A DNA stretch of 64,000 nucleotides, from positions 248,001 through 312,000 of the forward strand of contig NZ_ML660094.1 in the NCBI RefSeq assembly GCF_007004655.1, in the 5' to 3' direction. Below, in pieces: positions 18,019 through 26,049 of this stretch (positions within the stretch are counted from its first letter, which is position 1; every line of letters starts with the position of its first letter). Both the position numbers and the translations under genes were made by a program. The DNA is from Exilibacterium tricleocarpae (GTDB lineage Bacteria; Pseudomonadota; Gammaproteobacteria; Pseudomonadales; Cellvibrionaceae). The notes beneath the pieces were generated by a model. It was given only the letters and a program-made list of their open reading frames with translations. It searched no databases and was not told where the DNA came from.

Positions 18019-20223
18019 ATGCGAGTAACGACCGGAATCGCCATCACCATCAGCGTCACCATCGGCTTCGGACTCGGCCACTACCTGGCCGGCAGGGGCA
18101 GCTCCGATAAACAGTTTTTCACCGAGCCGCCGGCAGTTGCCGACACTTGGTCCCAGGCCCCCATTGACACCCCAAAGGCGGCGGCGCTAAGTGCCGATGA
18201 AGTGGAGGCCAGCCGCGAGCAGCACTTTACCGATATCGACAGCATCCGCGAAGTCCTCCTGATTCCCACGGATTTCGGGCAGACCGAAGCCCTCTACGCG
18301 CTGGCAGGCCGTGCGGATATCGGGCGTTTGCAGGAACTGATCGGCGAGGCCGGCCGTATCGATATCCCCGGCGAGCGCGAGGCGGCTCTACATATACTGT
18401 TTTCCCGCTATGCCGATATCGACGCCCGGGCGGCACTGGTGTATCTGGATAGTTTGAACCTCGATATCGCCACCGGGATTATCCGCAGTATTTTCCGTTC
18501 CTGGGCCAAGGTGGATGTGGACACCGCCATCGCCACGGCCAATCAAATCAGCAACGCCCGGCACCGGCGCACCGCCGCCGAGGCCATAGTGCGCACCTTC
18601 TCTGACCACTGGCCGGAGTTGCTCGACCAGGTGACCGGGCGGCTGTTGGACCCGATCGATACCAATCGCTTTGAAATCGAGCGTATGATCCGCCTGGCGG
18701 CGACCAACCCGAGTGGCGCTCTGGCCGAGGCACTGGCGCTGGGCGACGATCAGGCCAGACAACAGGCGGTCTACGGCATCGCCCTGAATATGGCCAAGCA
18801 CAACCCGCAGCAGGCGCTGGCGGCGGTGGGACAAATGGTCGACCAAACGATGCAGAAACAGTTGAACCAGGCCATCATGCAGGAGTGGGCGCGCAACGAC
18901 GCGGAGGCCGCCATGGCCTATATCACCAACCAGGGCCTCACGGACCAGACCAATCTGGTGACCGTGGCGCTGCAAAATATGGCCCACAAAGACCCCCTGG
19001 CAGCACTCAACCAGGCCAGTCAACTGGACCCGCGCACCCGGCAGGTAGTCTACTCCGGTATCTACGCCACCTGGGGACAACAGGATGTGCGCGCCGCCAT
19101 CGCCCACGCCGAGGCGCTCGGCGACCCGCAACTGACACGGCAGGTCTATGCCAACCTGGGTAGAATCTATGCCGGCCAGTACCCGGATGAGGCACTGCTC
19201 TGGGCCGAGCAGCTCGAGGGACCCGCCAAGGCATCGGTGGTGAGTTCGGTGCTGCAGGAGATGGCCAACAGCGATCCCAGGCTCGCCCTCGATGCGGCAC
19301 TGACGACCGACGCCACACCCAGTCGCAACAACACTATCAGCCACATCTTACAGACCATAGCCAGAGACGATCCCCAGAGTGCCGTCGCTTACCTGGACCA
19401 ACTGCCCGCAGGCAACCTGCGCGACCGCAGCGTCCAGAATATCCTGCAGTCCTGGGCCGGCAGTGACCCCGAAGCCGCCTACACCTGGGTGGAGCAACAG
19501 GAGGGACAGGCCTACACCAAAACCGTGCTCAATCTGGCCAACCAACTGGCGGCCACAGACCCGGAAAAAGCCGCCCAGCTCACCGACCGCATTCGCCAGG
19601 AAGCGCGGCCGCAATGGTTGCAAACCGTCGCCGGCGGCATGGCACGCCGGGATCAACAGGGCGCGGTCGAGTGGCTGCAGCAGTACCAGCAGGAGCCGGG
19701 TTACTCCCAGGCACTGGCCTCGATTACCCAGGTAACGGCGCAGACCGATCCGTTGGCGGCCCTGCGTATGGCGGAGAACATCACCTCGTCCTCTGATAAA
19801 AGAAACGCTATCGACAGCATTACCCATAGCTGGTCCAGCCGCGATCCCACCGAGGCGGCCCGGTGGGCCAGCAATATCAAGGACAGCGCCCAGCGCGCCT
19901 CTGCCATTCAGATCGCGGCGGGCCAGTGGGCGCGCTACGATCCGGACGCTGCCAGCAGTTGGGTACTGGGCCTCAACGACACCGAGGCCAGGGACAGGGC
20001 TCTTGTTAATCTGGTTAACCGACACGGCAGCTCAGCGGATTTTGCCCTGCCGCTGGCTAACGCTATCAAATCCGACCAGCAGCGGGTGCAGGCGGTCACC
20101 TCCATGGCGTTGAACCTGGCCCGCTACGACAGGGCAAAGGCAGAGCGTATGGTGGACCAGGCCAATATCGATGCCGAGGCCCGCGCGCAGATCAAACAGC
20201 ACCTGGCTCGGAACAGAAGGTAG
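18019..20223 (+). CDS. Membrane-anchored helical-repeat protein
   Basis: About 734 residues: one N-terminal membrane helix (TGIAITISVTIGFGLGHYL) then a ~690-residue periplasmic region made of imperfect alpha-helical repeats of ~30 residues. The repeat consensus is roughly a DP-x-x-A-x-x-W or DP-x-x-A-L core followed by an R/Q-rich helix (for example SDPEAAYTWVEQQEG and YDPDAASSWVLGL). This suggests a HEAT/TPR-like solenoid used for protein binding. I do not recognise a characterised homologue. A GTG lies two codons upstream of the ATG chosen here. It is a single gene and ends at a small hairpin facing the reb island. Confidence 0.7.
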   Translation: MRVTTGIAITISVTIGFGLGHYLAGRGSSDKQFFTEPPAVADTWSQAPIDTPKAAALSADEVEASREQHFTDIDSIREVLLIPTDFGQTEALYALAGRADIGRLQELIGEAGRIDIPGEREAALHILFSRYADIDARAALVYLDSLNLDIATGIIRSIFRSWAKVDVDTAIATANQISNARHRRTAAEAIVRTFSDHWPELLDQVTGRLLDPIDTNRFEIERMIRLAATNPSGALAEALALGDDQARQQAVYGIALNMAKHNPQQALAAVGQMVDQTMQKQLNQAIMQEWARNDAEAAMAYITNQGLTDQTNLVTVALQNMAHKDPLAALNQASQLDPRTRQVVYSGIYATWGQQDVRAAIAHAEALGDPQLTRQVYANLGRIYAGQYPDEALLWAEQLEGPAKASVVSSVLQEMANSDPRLALDAALTTDATPSRNNTISHILQTIARDDPQSAVAYLDQLPAGNLRDRSVQNILQSWAGSDPEAAYTWVEQQEGQAYTKTVLNLANQLAATDPEKAAQLTDRIRQEARPQWLQTVAGGMARRDQQGAVEWLQQYQQEPGYSQALASITQVTAQTDPLAALRMAENITSSSDKRNAIDSITHSWSSRDPTEAARWASNIKDSAQRASAIQIAAGQWARYDPDAASSWVLGLNDTEARDRALVNLVNRHGSSADFALPLANAIKSDQQRVQAVTSMALNLARYDRAKAERMVDQANIDAEARAQIKQHLARNRR

Positions 20224-20228
20224 TGCGG

Positions 20229-20249
20229 CCGGCAGCTTCAGACTGCCGG
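20229..20249. terminator. Small hairpin between convergent genes
   Basis: CCGGCAG and CTGCCGG with a 7-nt loop lie between the ends of the helical-repeat gene and the propeller gene. It could act for either strand; there is no T-run. Confidence 0.4.
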
Positions 20250-20298
20250 TAATATTCTCGCAACCAACAGCCGTTGGGCAATTTGGCAAGAGGGCCGG

Positions 20299-21990
20299 CT
20301 AAAGCACCTGCTCCGGTACATCAATGCGCCTGAACATGTAATTGGCCGGGTTAAAATTGATGGCGTCGTGATAAACCAACCCCTGGTAATCGACAGCAGT
20401 CAGTTGGAATGCCTTGGTCCGATTATCGTCTTCCCCGAAACTCATCAGGTAATCAGCGCCAACCGGCGTCAGGTTGGATGCGAACTGAAGAAAATGCGGA
20501 TTGGCCGCGTCATAGACGAGAAAAGCGTTGGAAAAGCGGTGCAACTGGTAAGTCCCGGCTTCCAGTTCGAAAAAAAAGCTCAAGTAAAAGCAGGTGGGGT
20601 GAAAAATGGCCTGGCCGCCGGGCGCGGGGTTGGGCAGTAGATTCCCGGCCCATGGATTGGTATGGGGAATTTGCATAGCGCGGACGACTAATCTGCACAA
20701 ACTACCCCTGACAAGTTGATGCCGCAGTGCCGCGATAAATTTATCCCGATCCGCCATAGTGACATTGCCTAGAGGAATCCCCAGGTAGGCTGCAACCTGC
20801 GGCCGGACATCATTCGGGTTTCCTGTGAGGTAATTGTTGACGGCGTCTACAAAGGCATCGTCATTGATCAGTGCATCGTAGGCTGCATTTCGATCGGCTG
20901 GAACAGGGCCCGCAAAGGCCGGTTGTTGCGCCACATCGAGTGCCGCATCTGCAAGCTGAAAGTTAAAGTCGAAGATCCGCTGATATAAAATCTTAACGTG
21001 ACCTACACCCTGCCATCGGTTTAATCCGCCGTTCCATATTAAAGGACCGCTGGATGAAAATACCGTGTTTATCGGCCCCGGAATATGGTCGCTATAGTAT
21101 TGCAGGATACGTACAAAGCAGTCGCGCTGGTTATTGGTCGCCGGATCAGTATTGGGTTGAAACTCTTCCACCAAAAAGCGCCGCCCGCGTGGAAACTGAT
21201 GCACCGCCTGACCGCCAAGCCCGCGAACGGCGCGCAACACTGTAAAAGGTCGGCTGTTTGGAGCGACGCCATAAACAGCGCACAATGTATCGCCGTCCAT
21301 AAAAAAACCGTAGTTTTTCTCGATCCGGTCGGAAACGTTACTGCCGTAATAGAATTCGGCACCGAGGTGTGGCAGGTTATTTCGGAATTCCAACTCGGTA
21401 ATCTTTACAAATAATGCTCTGTTGGGCGTTGTGATATCGCCCGGGGTAAACGGTAGTCTTGCAGGTGTATAGCCACCATAGATACGGTGGTGGGGACCGG
21501 GCACATTTCGAAAACTATCGGGCTGGTAGCGGTGGGAGTGAATAAAAAACCTGCCATCGGCACTGAAAATACGCGGATCTTCATAGCCGTCACTGTCGGG
21601 CAGGATATAATCATTGACAACGTTGAATGCCACCGCCAGGTTGCCAAGATTGGCAATGTCCAAGGTAACCTCAGCCACGCCGATACCGTCGAAATAGCGC
21701 CCGCCACGGCCATCGGGCACCTGTCCCTCCAGGGTCGCCTGACCGTCGGGAAACCCCCAACCGGAACCCCAAGGCGTACCGGCTTGTCCGGGGTGAGTAG
21801 GCGGCGGATTTGCAAAAGCCCAAACGGGACCGCCGACTTTATGAACCATTGCCCGGTAGACTACCAGGTACCGGGCAATGGTGCCTGCTAAGCCTATCTG
21901 CAACCAGCTGTTGTTGAACTTGACAACTTGATTTCTCGGCACGCCTGGAAGCGTCGCCAATAACCGTGCGGTAAAATCAAAATTCAGCAT
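20299..21990 (-). CDS. Propeller-like protein of the reb island, possibly carbohydrate-acting
   Basis: A 563-residue protein without signal peptide or membrane helix. Several segments resemble the blades of five-bladed propeller glycosidase/phosphorylase families (GH43/GH130-like): EDPRIFSADGRFFIHSHRY, EKNYGFFMDGDTLCAVYGVAP and, near the C-terminus, YLMSFGEDDNRTKAF. A ~110-residue helical insertion (about residues 340-450) separates the last blades. These resemblances are by eye; the catalytic residues are not assigned. It is the second gene of a sigma-54-dependent unit with the 22043-22657 protein, which places it in the R-body regulon and makes it a candidate cargo or effector. GGAG lies 9 nt before the ATG. 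Confidence 0.55.
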   Translation of the reverse strand: MLNFDFTARLLATLPGVPRNQVVKFNNSWLQIGLAGTIARYLVVYRAMVHKVGGPVWAFANPPPTHPGQAGTPWGSGWGFPDGQATLEGQVPDGRGGRYFDGIGVAEVTLDIANLGNLAVAFNVVNDYILPDSDGYEDPRIFSADGRFFIHSHRYQPDSFRNVPGPHHRIYGGYTPARLPFTPGDITTPNRALFVKITELEFRNNLPHLGAEFYYGSNVSDRIEKNYGFFMDGDTLCAVYGVAPNSRPFTVLRAVRGLGGQAVHQFPRGRRFLVEEFQPNTDPATNNQRDCFVRILQYYSDHIPGPINTVFSSSGPLIWNGGLNRWQGVGHVKILYQRIFDFNFQLADAALDVAQQPAFAGPVPADRNAAYDALINDDAFVDAVNNYLTGNPNDVRPQVAAYLGIPLGNVTMADRDKFIAALRHQLVRGSLCRLVVRAMQIPHTNPWAGNLLPNPAPGGQAIFHPTCFYLSFFFELEAGTYQLHRFSNAFLVYDAANPHFLQFASNLTPVGADYLMSFGEDDNRTKAFQLTAVDYQGLVYHDAINFNPANYMFRRIDVPEQVL

Positions 21991-22042
21991 AGCTGACTAC
22001 TCCATACTGTGGTCAGAGTGATACCTCTTTGTGTGGTCACTT

Positions 22043-22657
22043 TCATTTCTTCTTATCCTCCACATAAATCGTGGCCTCTGTTTCGTCTGGTTCTGCATAG
22101 GGGTCCAGCGGGCCTAATTCGACGGTTTGTTTTTTAAAATCTGCAAAATCAAGAGTTACCGTTTCTTCGTCGTTTTCCGGGGGTAATGGTGGGTCAGACG
22201 GCACGCCGGGTATAGCGGGCGAAGGAACCGGGGAATCTTCCTGGTCAAATGTAAATGCTTTGACTTCAAGGTATCGATTATCGATAACTAAATGCAATTG
22301 CTCGAGCGCCTTGTTATAGACAATCGCCTGCTGCTTTTTCTCGCCGAAATCCCAATTATTAACTTCTTTTTCCGGGTCCGGCGCGTAAATTAGAAGTTGG
22401 GACAACGTGTATTTCGTATCGGTTTCAGTTCGAAGAAAGTCACCGGCAACCGACTTGGCATTTGCATTATTCTCTTCCGTTTTATCAATACGATAAGTTT
22501 CGTAGTTGGAAACTGCCGAGAGGTAAAGCTTATTGCCGTTATTAAACAGGGATTTTTGATCTTCGCTAAGAGAACCATACTCAATGACATCGCCGTAAGC
22601 TTGCTCATAGCTCATTTCGGGCTGAACCACCTCATCTCCACCTTTCGTATTGGCCAT
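22043..22657 (-). CDS. Reb-island protein of unknown function, acidic
   Basis: A 204-residue soluble, strongly acidic protein. Residues 1-130 look helical (YEQAYGDVIEYGSLSEDQ); then comes a Pro-rich linker (SPVPSPAIPGVPSDPPLPP) and an acidic tail with a lysine-rich end. I recognise no domain. It leads a two-gene unit with the propeller-like protein 52 nt downstream, and its start lies 47 nt or so after the expected start point of a -24/-12 promoter (22715-22730). The design (folded head, Pro-rich linker, charged tail) suggests an adaptor or scaffold, but that is speculation. Confidence 0.6.
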   Translation of the reverse strand: MANTKGGDEVVQPEMSYEQAYGDVIEYGSLSEDQKSLFNNGNKLYLSAVSNYETYRIDKTEENNANAKSVAGDFLRTETDTKYTLSQLLIYAPDPEKEVNNWDFGEKKQQAIVYNKALEQLHLVIDNRYLEVKAFTFDQEDSPVPSPAIPGVPSDPPLPPENDEETVTLDFADFKKQTVELGPLDPYAEPDETEATIYVEDKKK

Positions 22658-22714
22658 GCGTGTGTACTCTTTGTTAGGTCAGCGTTTATCCGATTACAGC
22701 TGATACCTAACACG

Positions 22715-22730
22715 AGCATAATGTATGCCA
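22715..22730 (-). promoter_or_regulatory. Sigma-54 (-24/-12) promoter for the propeller unit
   Basis: On the minus strand TGGCATACATTATGCT shows GG and GC exactly 10 nt apart, 58 nt upstream of the 22657 start. It matches the RpoN consensus TGGCAC-N5-TTGC except at two positions. It is one of the set of such boxes in front of reb-island units. Confidence 0.65.
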
Positions 22731-22732
22731 AT

Positions 22733-22746
22733 CGCCTTATAAGGCG
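22733..22746. repeat. 14-bp perfect palindrome next to a -24 element
   Basis: CGCCTTATAAGGCG lies 2 bp upstream of the -24 box. It is too close for a classical enhancer site of a sigma-54 activator, so it may bind a repressor or IHF-like factor, or be chance. Confidence 0.4.
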
Positions 22747-22904
22747 GCTTCACCGGAAAATTGAAAGGCCGTCAGTTAAAACGTATTGGTTGTGGCCAAA
22801 TTCGTCCAGCGGCTTAACTTCGGTGGGGACTTTCGTCCAATGCCACCAATCTACTCCCTTATATTGCCAGCCGTTGATACTAGAGCAGGTTTCTCTACCT
22901 TTCC

Positions 22905-22954
22905 TGGCATCAAACTTGCGACGGCACCAAACTTGCGACGGCACCAAACTTGCG
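22905..22954 (+). promoter_or_regulatory. Three tandem sigma-54 promoter boxes
   Basis: TGGCATCAAACTTGCG (22905-22920) is followed at an exact 17-bp period by two copies of CGGCACCAAACTTGCG (22922-22937 and 22939-22954). Each has GG and GC 10 nt apart. The last box is 31 nt before the ATG at 22986, giving a short leader with AGGA in place. Tandem triplication of a -24/-12 element is unusual. Confidence 0.75.
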
Positions 22955-22985
22955 TATATAGGCAGAAAAACATAGGACCCGATAA

Positions 22986-23735
22986 ATGAGTGAGACTATT
23001 ATTTCTAACTTCGAGTACGAACGTATGTTAAAAATTCTTCTACCTTCTCTTAAGGAAAACCAGATTGCCGTGCTGCAGTCGTGGAAAGCCAAACAGCGCG
23101 CTTACTACGCGTCCTGGGAGAGTTTTAGTCTGTGCAAGATAAAAGCAACGGCACTCAAGGTCAAGGAACACTCGGCTGTTCTCGCCGGGTTTGAAGATAC
23201 GATAAGAGGCAGCATCTCAAGCATATTCCTCGAAATACCTGACCCGGAGACGATTACCGGTCGCTGGGACGCCGGCCGGGAAAAAGCTGAGACGGTCGAA
23301 CGCGAAAAAGCCATTATCGCTATCAATAAAATCGTATGCCAAAGCTACGAAGACTTATGGAAGAACCTTGACCAGGTGCACGAATTTTTAGAGTCCGTGG
23401 GTGAGTGCGATTGCTCTATTGTAGCCACTGAAGAGAATCACGCAGTAGAGAGCCAGACCACAAGTAGCCCCGAGATAAAAACCACAGATAAAGCCATTGA
23501 CACAAGGTCAGAAACGCTTTTAAAAACAAGCCCGGAATGGCAATCCGAAAAGTCACACAATATTGAACCGAAAAAGTCTGTAAAGCCAGGGGATAAACTC
23601 CAACCAGTTGACACGGCTGGAACGGGCTCTGTGAATCAAACACCCAGTACCTATCGCACAAACGACGCTACACCTGGTGATCAAAAACAACGTCCGTCGA
23701 ACACCGCCTTTTTATGGACTGACGACGATATCTAA
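22986..23735 (+). CDS. Reb-island protein of unknown function with coiled N-terminal half
   Basis: A 249-residue soluble protein. Residues 1-140 are predicted helical and charged (ISNFEYERMLKILLPSLKEN, then EREKAIIAINKIV), and residues 145-249 form a Ser/Thr/Glu/Lys-rich low-complexity tail ending in the acidic FLWTDDDI. No known domain is apparent. It is transcribed opposite to most of the island from a triple -24/-12 promoter, with AGGA 8 nt before the ATG, and is followed after 36 nt by another small gene. Codon use is AT-richer than the flanking chromosome. A structural or chaperone-like role in R-body assembly is possible but untested. Confidence 0.6.
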   Translation: MSETIISNFEYERMLKILLPSLKENQIAVLQSWKAKQRAYYASWESFSLCKIKATALKVKEHSAVLAGFEDTIRGSISSIFLEIPDPETITGRWDAGREKAETVEREKAIIAINKIVCQSYEDLWKNLDQVHEFLESVGECDCSIVATEENHAVESQTTSSPEIKTTDKAIDTRSETLLKTSPEWQSEKSHNIEPKKSVKPGDKLQPVDTAGTGSVNQTPSTYRTNDATPGDQKQRPSNTAFLWTDDDI

Positions 23736-23771
23736 TGCTGAAATCAAAACTTCATTGATCAGAGAAAAACA

Positions 23772-23975
23772 ATGAACTTAAACTCAGGCAATAACTGGGA
23801 TACAAGCAGCCCCGTTGATCCGACGGCCGTGATAAAGTTGAGTTTGAACAGCTTACTTGCCACAGCCACACCTTACAACTTGCTCCAACCCCTTTCTGCA
23901 CAATACGAAAAGTTTGTAGCAACGCCTAGCAAGACCGCTTTGGGTAAGCTAGGAATTGCTGCGGAAAAAACCTAA
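23772..23975 (+). CDS. Small reb-island protein, possible relative of the AKWLA family
   Basis: A 67-residue protein with ATG behind AGAGAAAAA. The segment SAQYEKFVATPSKT resembles SAYAKWLANPAMG of the 24074-24430 protein and SAKWLAEPAN of the 27588-27893 protein, hinting that it is a third, shorter member of that family. It is the second gene of the plus-strand unit driven by the triple sigma-54 boxes and converges on the 24074-24430 gene. Its small size leaves some doubt whether it is translated. Confidence 0.5.
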   Translation: MNLNSGNNWDTSSPVDPTAVIKLSLNSLLATATPYNLLQPLSAQYEKFVATPSKTALGKLGIAAEKT

Positions 23976-24073
23976 AATCAAGAGAGGCTTGTGACTCGGA
24001 CAGGCTGGTAGCCTATTGACGACAAGATAGACCGGAAATTTCCAGCAAAAATAGGGCTCCGAATCCACCTTAG

Positions 24074-24430
24074 CTAACCACTATGATCAGACCCGCTGTA
24101 ATGTTGGGCATCTTTTAACTTATGAAGCAGCTCCAGCGTTTCTGTCAATTGTGTCAACTTACTCGTGGGTGGCTCTGTGGTGGCTGTTTCGATGAGCTGT
24201 TGATAGTCTGTGCCCATAGCCGGGTTTGCCAACCATTTGGCATAGGCACTGCCTACGGCGGTGGTATTTATGGTGGCCCGGTTTTTAAGGGTATCTACAA
24301 CATCCTGAACGGCCAGCGATATTGATTGAATCGGCATTAAATCACTGAGGTCTAATACCTTCAGTGTCATTTGATCCGTATCGGCGGACGAACCCTCACG
24401 ACCGGCTGCATAGTATTCTAAATTATCCAC
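24074..24430 (-). CDS. AKWLA-family reb-island protein, copy 1
   Basis: A 118-residue helical protein starting with GTG at 24430. Its core (QSISLAVQDVVDTLKNRATI followed by TTAVGSAYAKWLANP and a Tyr-rich helix) aligns clearly by eye with the 27588-27893 protein, so the two are paralogs. I do not recognise the family outside this locus. It is the last of five genes after the reb promoter at 25667, with 21 nt to the gene before. Amphipathic helices and repetition within the island suggest a partner of the Reb subunits, for example in ribbon nucleation; this is inference. Confidence 0.65.
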   Translation of the reverse strand: MDNLEYYAAGREGSSADTDQMTLKVLDLSDLMPIQSISLAVQDVVDTLKNRATINTTAVGSAYAKWLANPAMGTDYQQLIETATTEPPTSKLTQLTETLELLHKLKDAQHYSGSDHSG

Positions 24431-24451
24431 GATTGATTCCCACTCTGTGAC

Positions 24452-24796
24452 TTAGCCGGGCATATTCGCTATGGAGTTTTTCACCCCATATAGCCAGGCG
24501 ATGAGGTCCTGCAGGCCATCGGCATTAATGGACATACTGACTTCACCGGTTTGCGGCATTTTCAGAAATGACGCCCCGTTTACCTGCACAGTCATTGCCA
24601 GTGTTTTTTCTCCCGGCCGATATTCAAAAGACCAGTCGCCTGCAGGCAGCGGGGGTTGACTGCCATCCGTGTCCGCTGGAGGCGTTAACTTGCCGCCAAT
24701 CTTTACCAGTGGGCGAACCCCGGAATCACTTGTAGAGCTGGAAGCCCCTTCTGCTGGTGAACTAGTTGAACCAGGGTCTTTCACTTCGTTAGCCAT
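24452..24796 (-). CDS. Reb-island protein with beta-rich C-terminal domain
   Basis: A 114-residue protein. The first ~50 residues are Ser/Pro-rich and disordered; the rest alternates short strands (DWSFEYRPGEKTLAMTVQ, MPQTGEVSMSIN) and ends in a helix (LQDLIAWLYGVKNSI). The ATG at 24796 follows AGGGGA. It is 29 nt after the divergent Reb-like gene and 21 nt before the AKWLA copy 1 gene, within the same sigma-54 unit. I find no known family; a small beta-sandwich adaptor is a possible reading. Confidence 0.6.
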   Translation of the reverse strand: MANEVKDPGSTSSPAEGASSSTSDSGVRPLVKIGGKLTPPADTDGSQPPLPAGDWSFEYRPGEKTLAMTVQVNGASFLKMPQTGEVSMSINADGLQDLIAWLYGVKNSIANMPG

Positions 24797-24825
24797 GATA
24801 TTTCCCCTTAAATCGTATTACCCGG

Positions 24826-25032
24826 TTAGGATGCAAGAATCTTCGCGCAGGTGGCAGCCATTGCCGATGATCCCATGGATTGTGACGCGTAATGATTGGC
24901 ACTGTTGTTTAACATACTTAAAGATATCGATTCAGCCAAAGCACCAAAAGCAATGCCTCTGGAAGTAGAGAAAGAAAAACGAAAGACTTCATCATTAACT
25001 TTTGATTCGTCCATTTTTTGATTGTCAGCCAT
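24826..25032 (-). CDS. Divergent RebB-like protein
   Basis: A 68-residue protein whose central part (IAFGALAESISLSMLNNSANHYASQSMGSSAMAATCAKIL) lines up with the RebB core: the G-x-L-x-E/Q-S/T-I pattern, small-residue helix and the Q-rich turn are kept, while the N-terminal VDAITITNT strand is replaced. It is third in the operon after two clear RebB genes. Reb subunits differ within a locus and co-assemble in known R-bodies, so this could be a minor or capping subunit. The relationship is weaker than for its neighbours. Confidence 0.6.
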   Translation of the reverse strand: MADNQKMDESKVNDEVFRFSFSTSRGIAFGALAESISLSMLNNSANHYASQSMGSSAMAATCAKILAS

Positions 25033-25070
25033 AGTAGTCGCTCAAATTGGTTGTCTAGTTTAAGGGGTGT

Positions 25071-25289
25071 TTACAGCACGGAGAACATTTTCTTGATTCC
25101 CAAGGTAGTCGCCGCCTGAAACTGTATATTGGTCTGCTGCTGAGCATAGACAGCGTTAATCGACATCATGGAAGCTGAATTGCTGAGCGTTTGGTATAAA
25201 TTCGCCATCGCCACTGCCGGCGATTGTGCGATAATGCCAGCATTAACTGTAGCAATTGCATCTACAGCTTGTTTATTCACCTCATCCAT
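25071..25289 (-). CDS. RebB-family R-body subunit
   Basis: A 72-residue RebB (killing-trait) family protein. The family pattern is complete: VDAIATVNAGIIAQSPAVAM, then NLYQTLSNSASMMSINAVYA, QQQTN, and a final ATTLGIKKMF. Reb proteins polymerise into a rolled ribbon that can extend telescopically, the R-body known from Paramecium endosymbionts. GAGG lies 9 nt before the ATG. It is separated from the upstream reb gene by a 10-bp hairpin, so its expression level may differ from it. The Met-rich core (SMMS) distinguishes it from its two Ala-rich paralogs. Confidence 0.88.
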   Translation of the reverse strand: MDEVNKQAVDAIATVNAGIIAQSPAVAMANLYQTLSNSASMMSINAVYAQQQTNIQFQAATTLGIKKMFSVL

Positions 25290-25337
25290 TAACAGTCCTC
25301 AATGCTCGCGTATACTCTTATCCACAAGGGTGGAGAG

Positions 25338-25366
25338 ATAGCGGTTAAGACAAGCATAACCGCTAT
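25338..25366 (-). terminator. Intercistronic hairpin between reb genes
   Basis: A perfect 10-bp stem (ATAGCGGTTA and its complement) with a 9-nt loop starts 5 nt after the stop of the 25372-25596 reb gene. There is no T-run, so partial termination or 3'-end protection of the upstream reb message is likely, giving more of the first subunit than of the next. Confidence 0.55.
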
Positions 25367-25371
25367 TTCGG

Positions 25372-25596
25372 TTACTTGTTTTGCTCAAAAAGTTTGGTGA
25401 TGCCCAAAGTGCTGGCAGCTTGGTAAGTCACATTTGCCTGCTGCTGGGCATAAACTGCGTTAGCGGCTGCCATAGCAACGGAGTTGCCTATCGTTTGGTA
25501 TAGGCTACCCATTGCCATAGCCGGAGCTTCAGCCAGTACTTTGGTGTTGGTGATAGTGATCGCGTCGGTTACTTGGTTGTTTACGGAATCAGCCAT
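25372..25596 (-). CDS. rebB: RebB-family R-body subunit, first in operon
   Basis: A 74-residue RebB family protein with the textbook sequence pattern: DAITITNTKVLAEAPAMAMG, then SLYQTIGNSVAMAAANAVYA, QQQANV and STLGITKLF. It is about four-fifths identical by eye to the protein encoded at 27022-27264. R-body subunits assemble into coiled ribbons inside the cell that unroll under a trigger such as low pH. The gene is first after a consensus -24/-12 promoter and is followed by a hairpin, both fitting a highly expressed structural protein. The identification of the family is very secure; the symbol marks family membership, not orthology to a particular rebB. Confidence 0.92.
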   Translation of the reverse strand: MADSVNNQVTDAITITNTKVLAEAPAMAMGSLYQTIGNSVAMAAANAVYAQQQANVTYQAASTLGITKLFEQNK

Positions 25597-25666
25597 TGTA
25601 TTTTCTCTTGTTAAGGTTAATGAATTTTCATAGTTATCTTTCGTCGATAACTATATCGGTTGATAG

Positions 25667-25682
25667 AGCAATGGCCGTGCCA
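25667..25682 (-). promoter_or_regulatory. Consensus sigma-54 promoter of the main reb operon
   Basis: TGGCACGGCCATTGCT on the minus strand is a full match to the RpoN consensus with GG-N10-GC spacing, 71 nt upstream of the first reb start. The predicted transcript begins near 25655. Confidence 0.85.
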
Positions 25683-26049
25683 GAAAAAAACTGCAGCAAC
25701 CGGGAAAGGCAACTAGGTACCGCGTGCTGCCTGGCCTACAGAATCACTTTGATAAACGGAATTTCAGAAAAAAACGTCGGTGGTCGTTTCTGACCATATC
25801 GAGACTATTGTTGGATAAAAGGCTCCAGCAAATAATTGCGAAACCAAAGCGAAAGTCTGTAAATTTAGGTATAGATATCTGCCCAGCATACCCATTGCAC
25901 CCTTAACCCGCTCTGTCAACCTGCATGAAACGCGATGTAATTTTGGGGCCCGTGGCTCCGGCCGGCTTTTCGGAATGCACCGTAAAACAGACTCAGGCCG
26001 GTTTGGCTGGAAGGGAATCGTCTTGCTGGGCTGAACTTTTCTTCTTCAT
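25683..26049. other. Regulatory gap upstream of the reb operon
   Basis: A non-coding stretch of ~370 bp. It holds space for activator sites; AAACG and CGTTT flanking 8 nt (near 25775-25792) form a weak dyad ~95 nt upstream of the -24 box. I see no gene, repeat or RNA structure of note in the rest. Confidence 0.4.
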
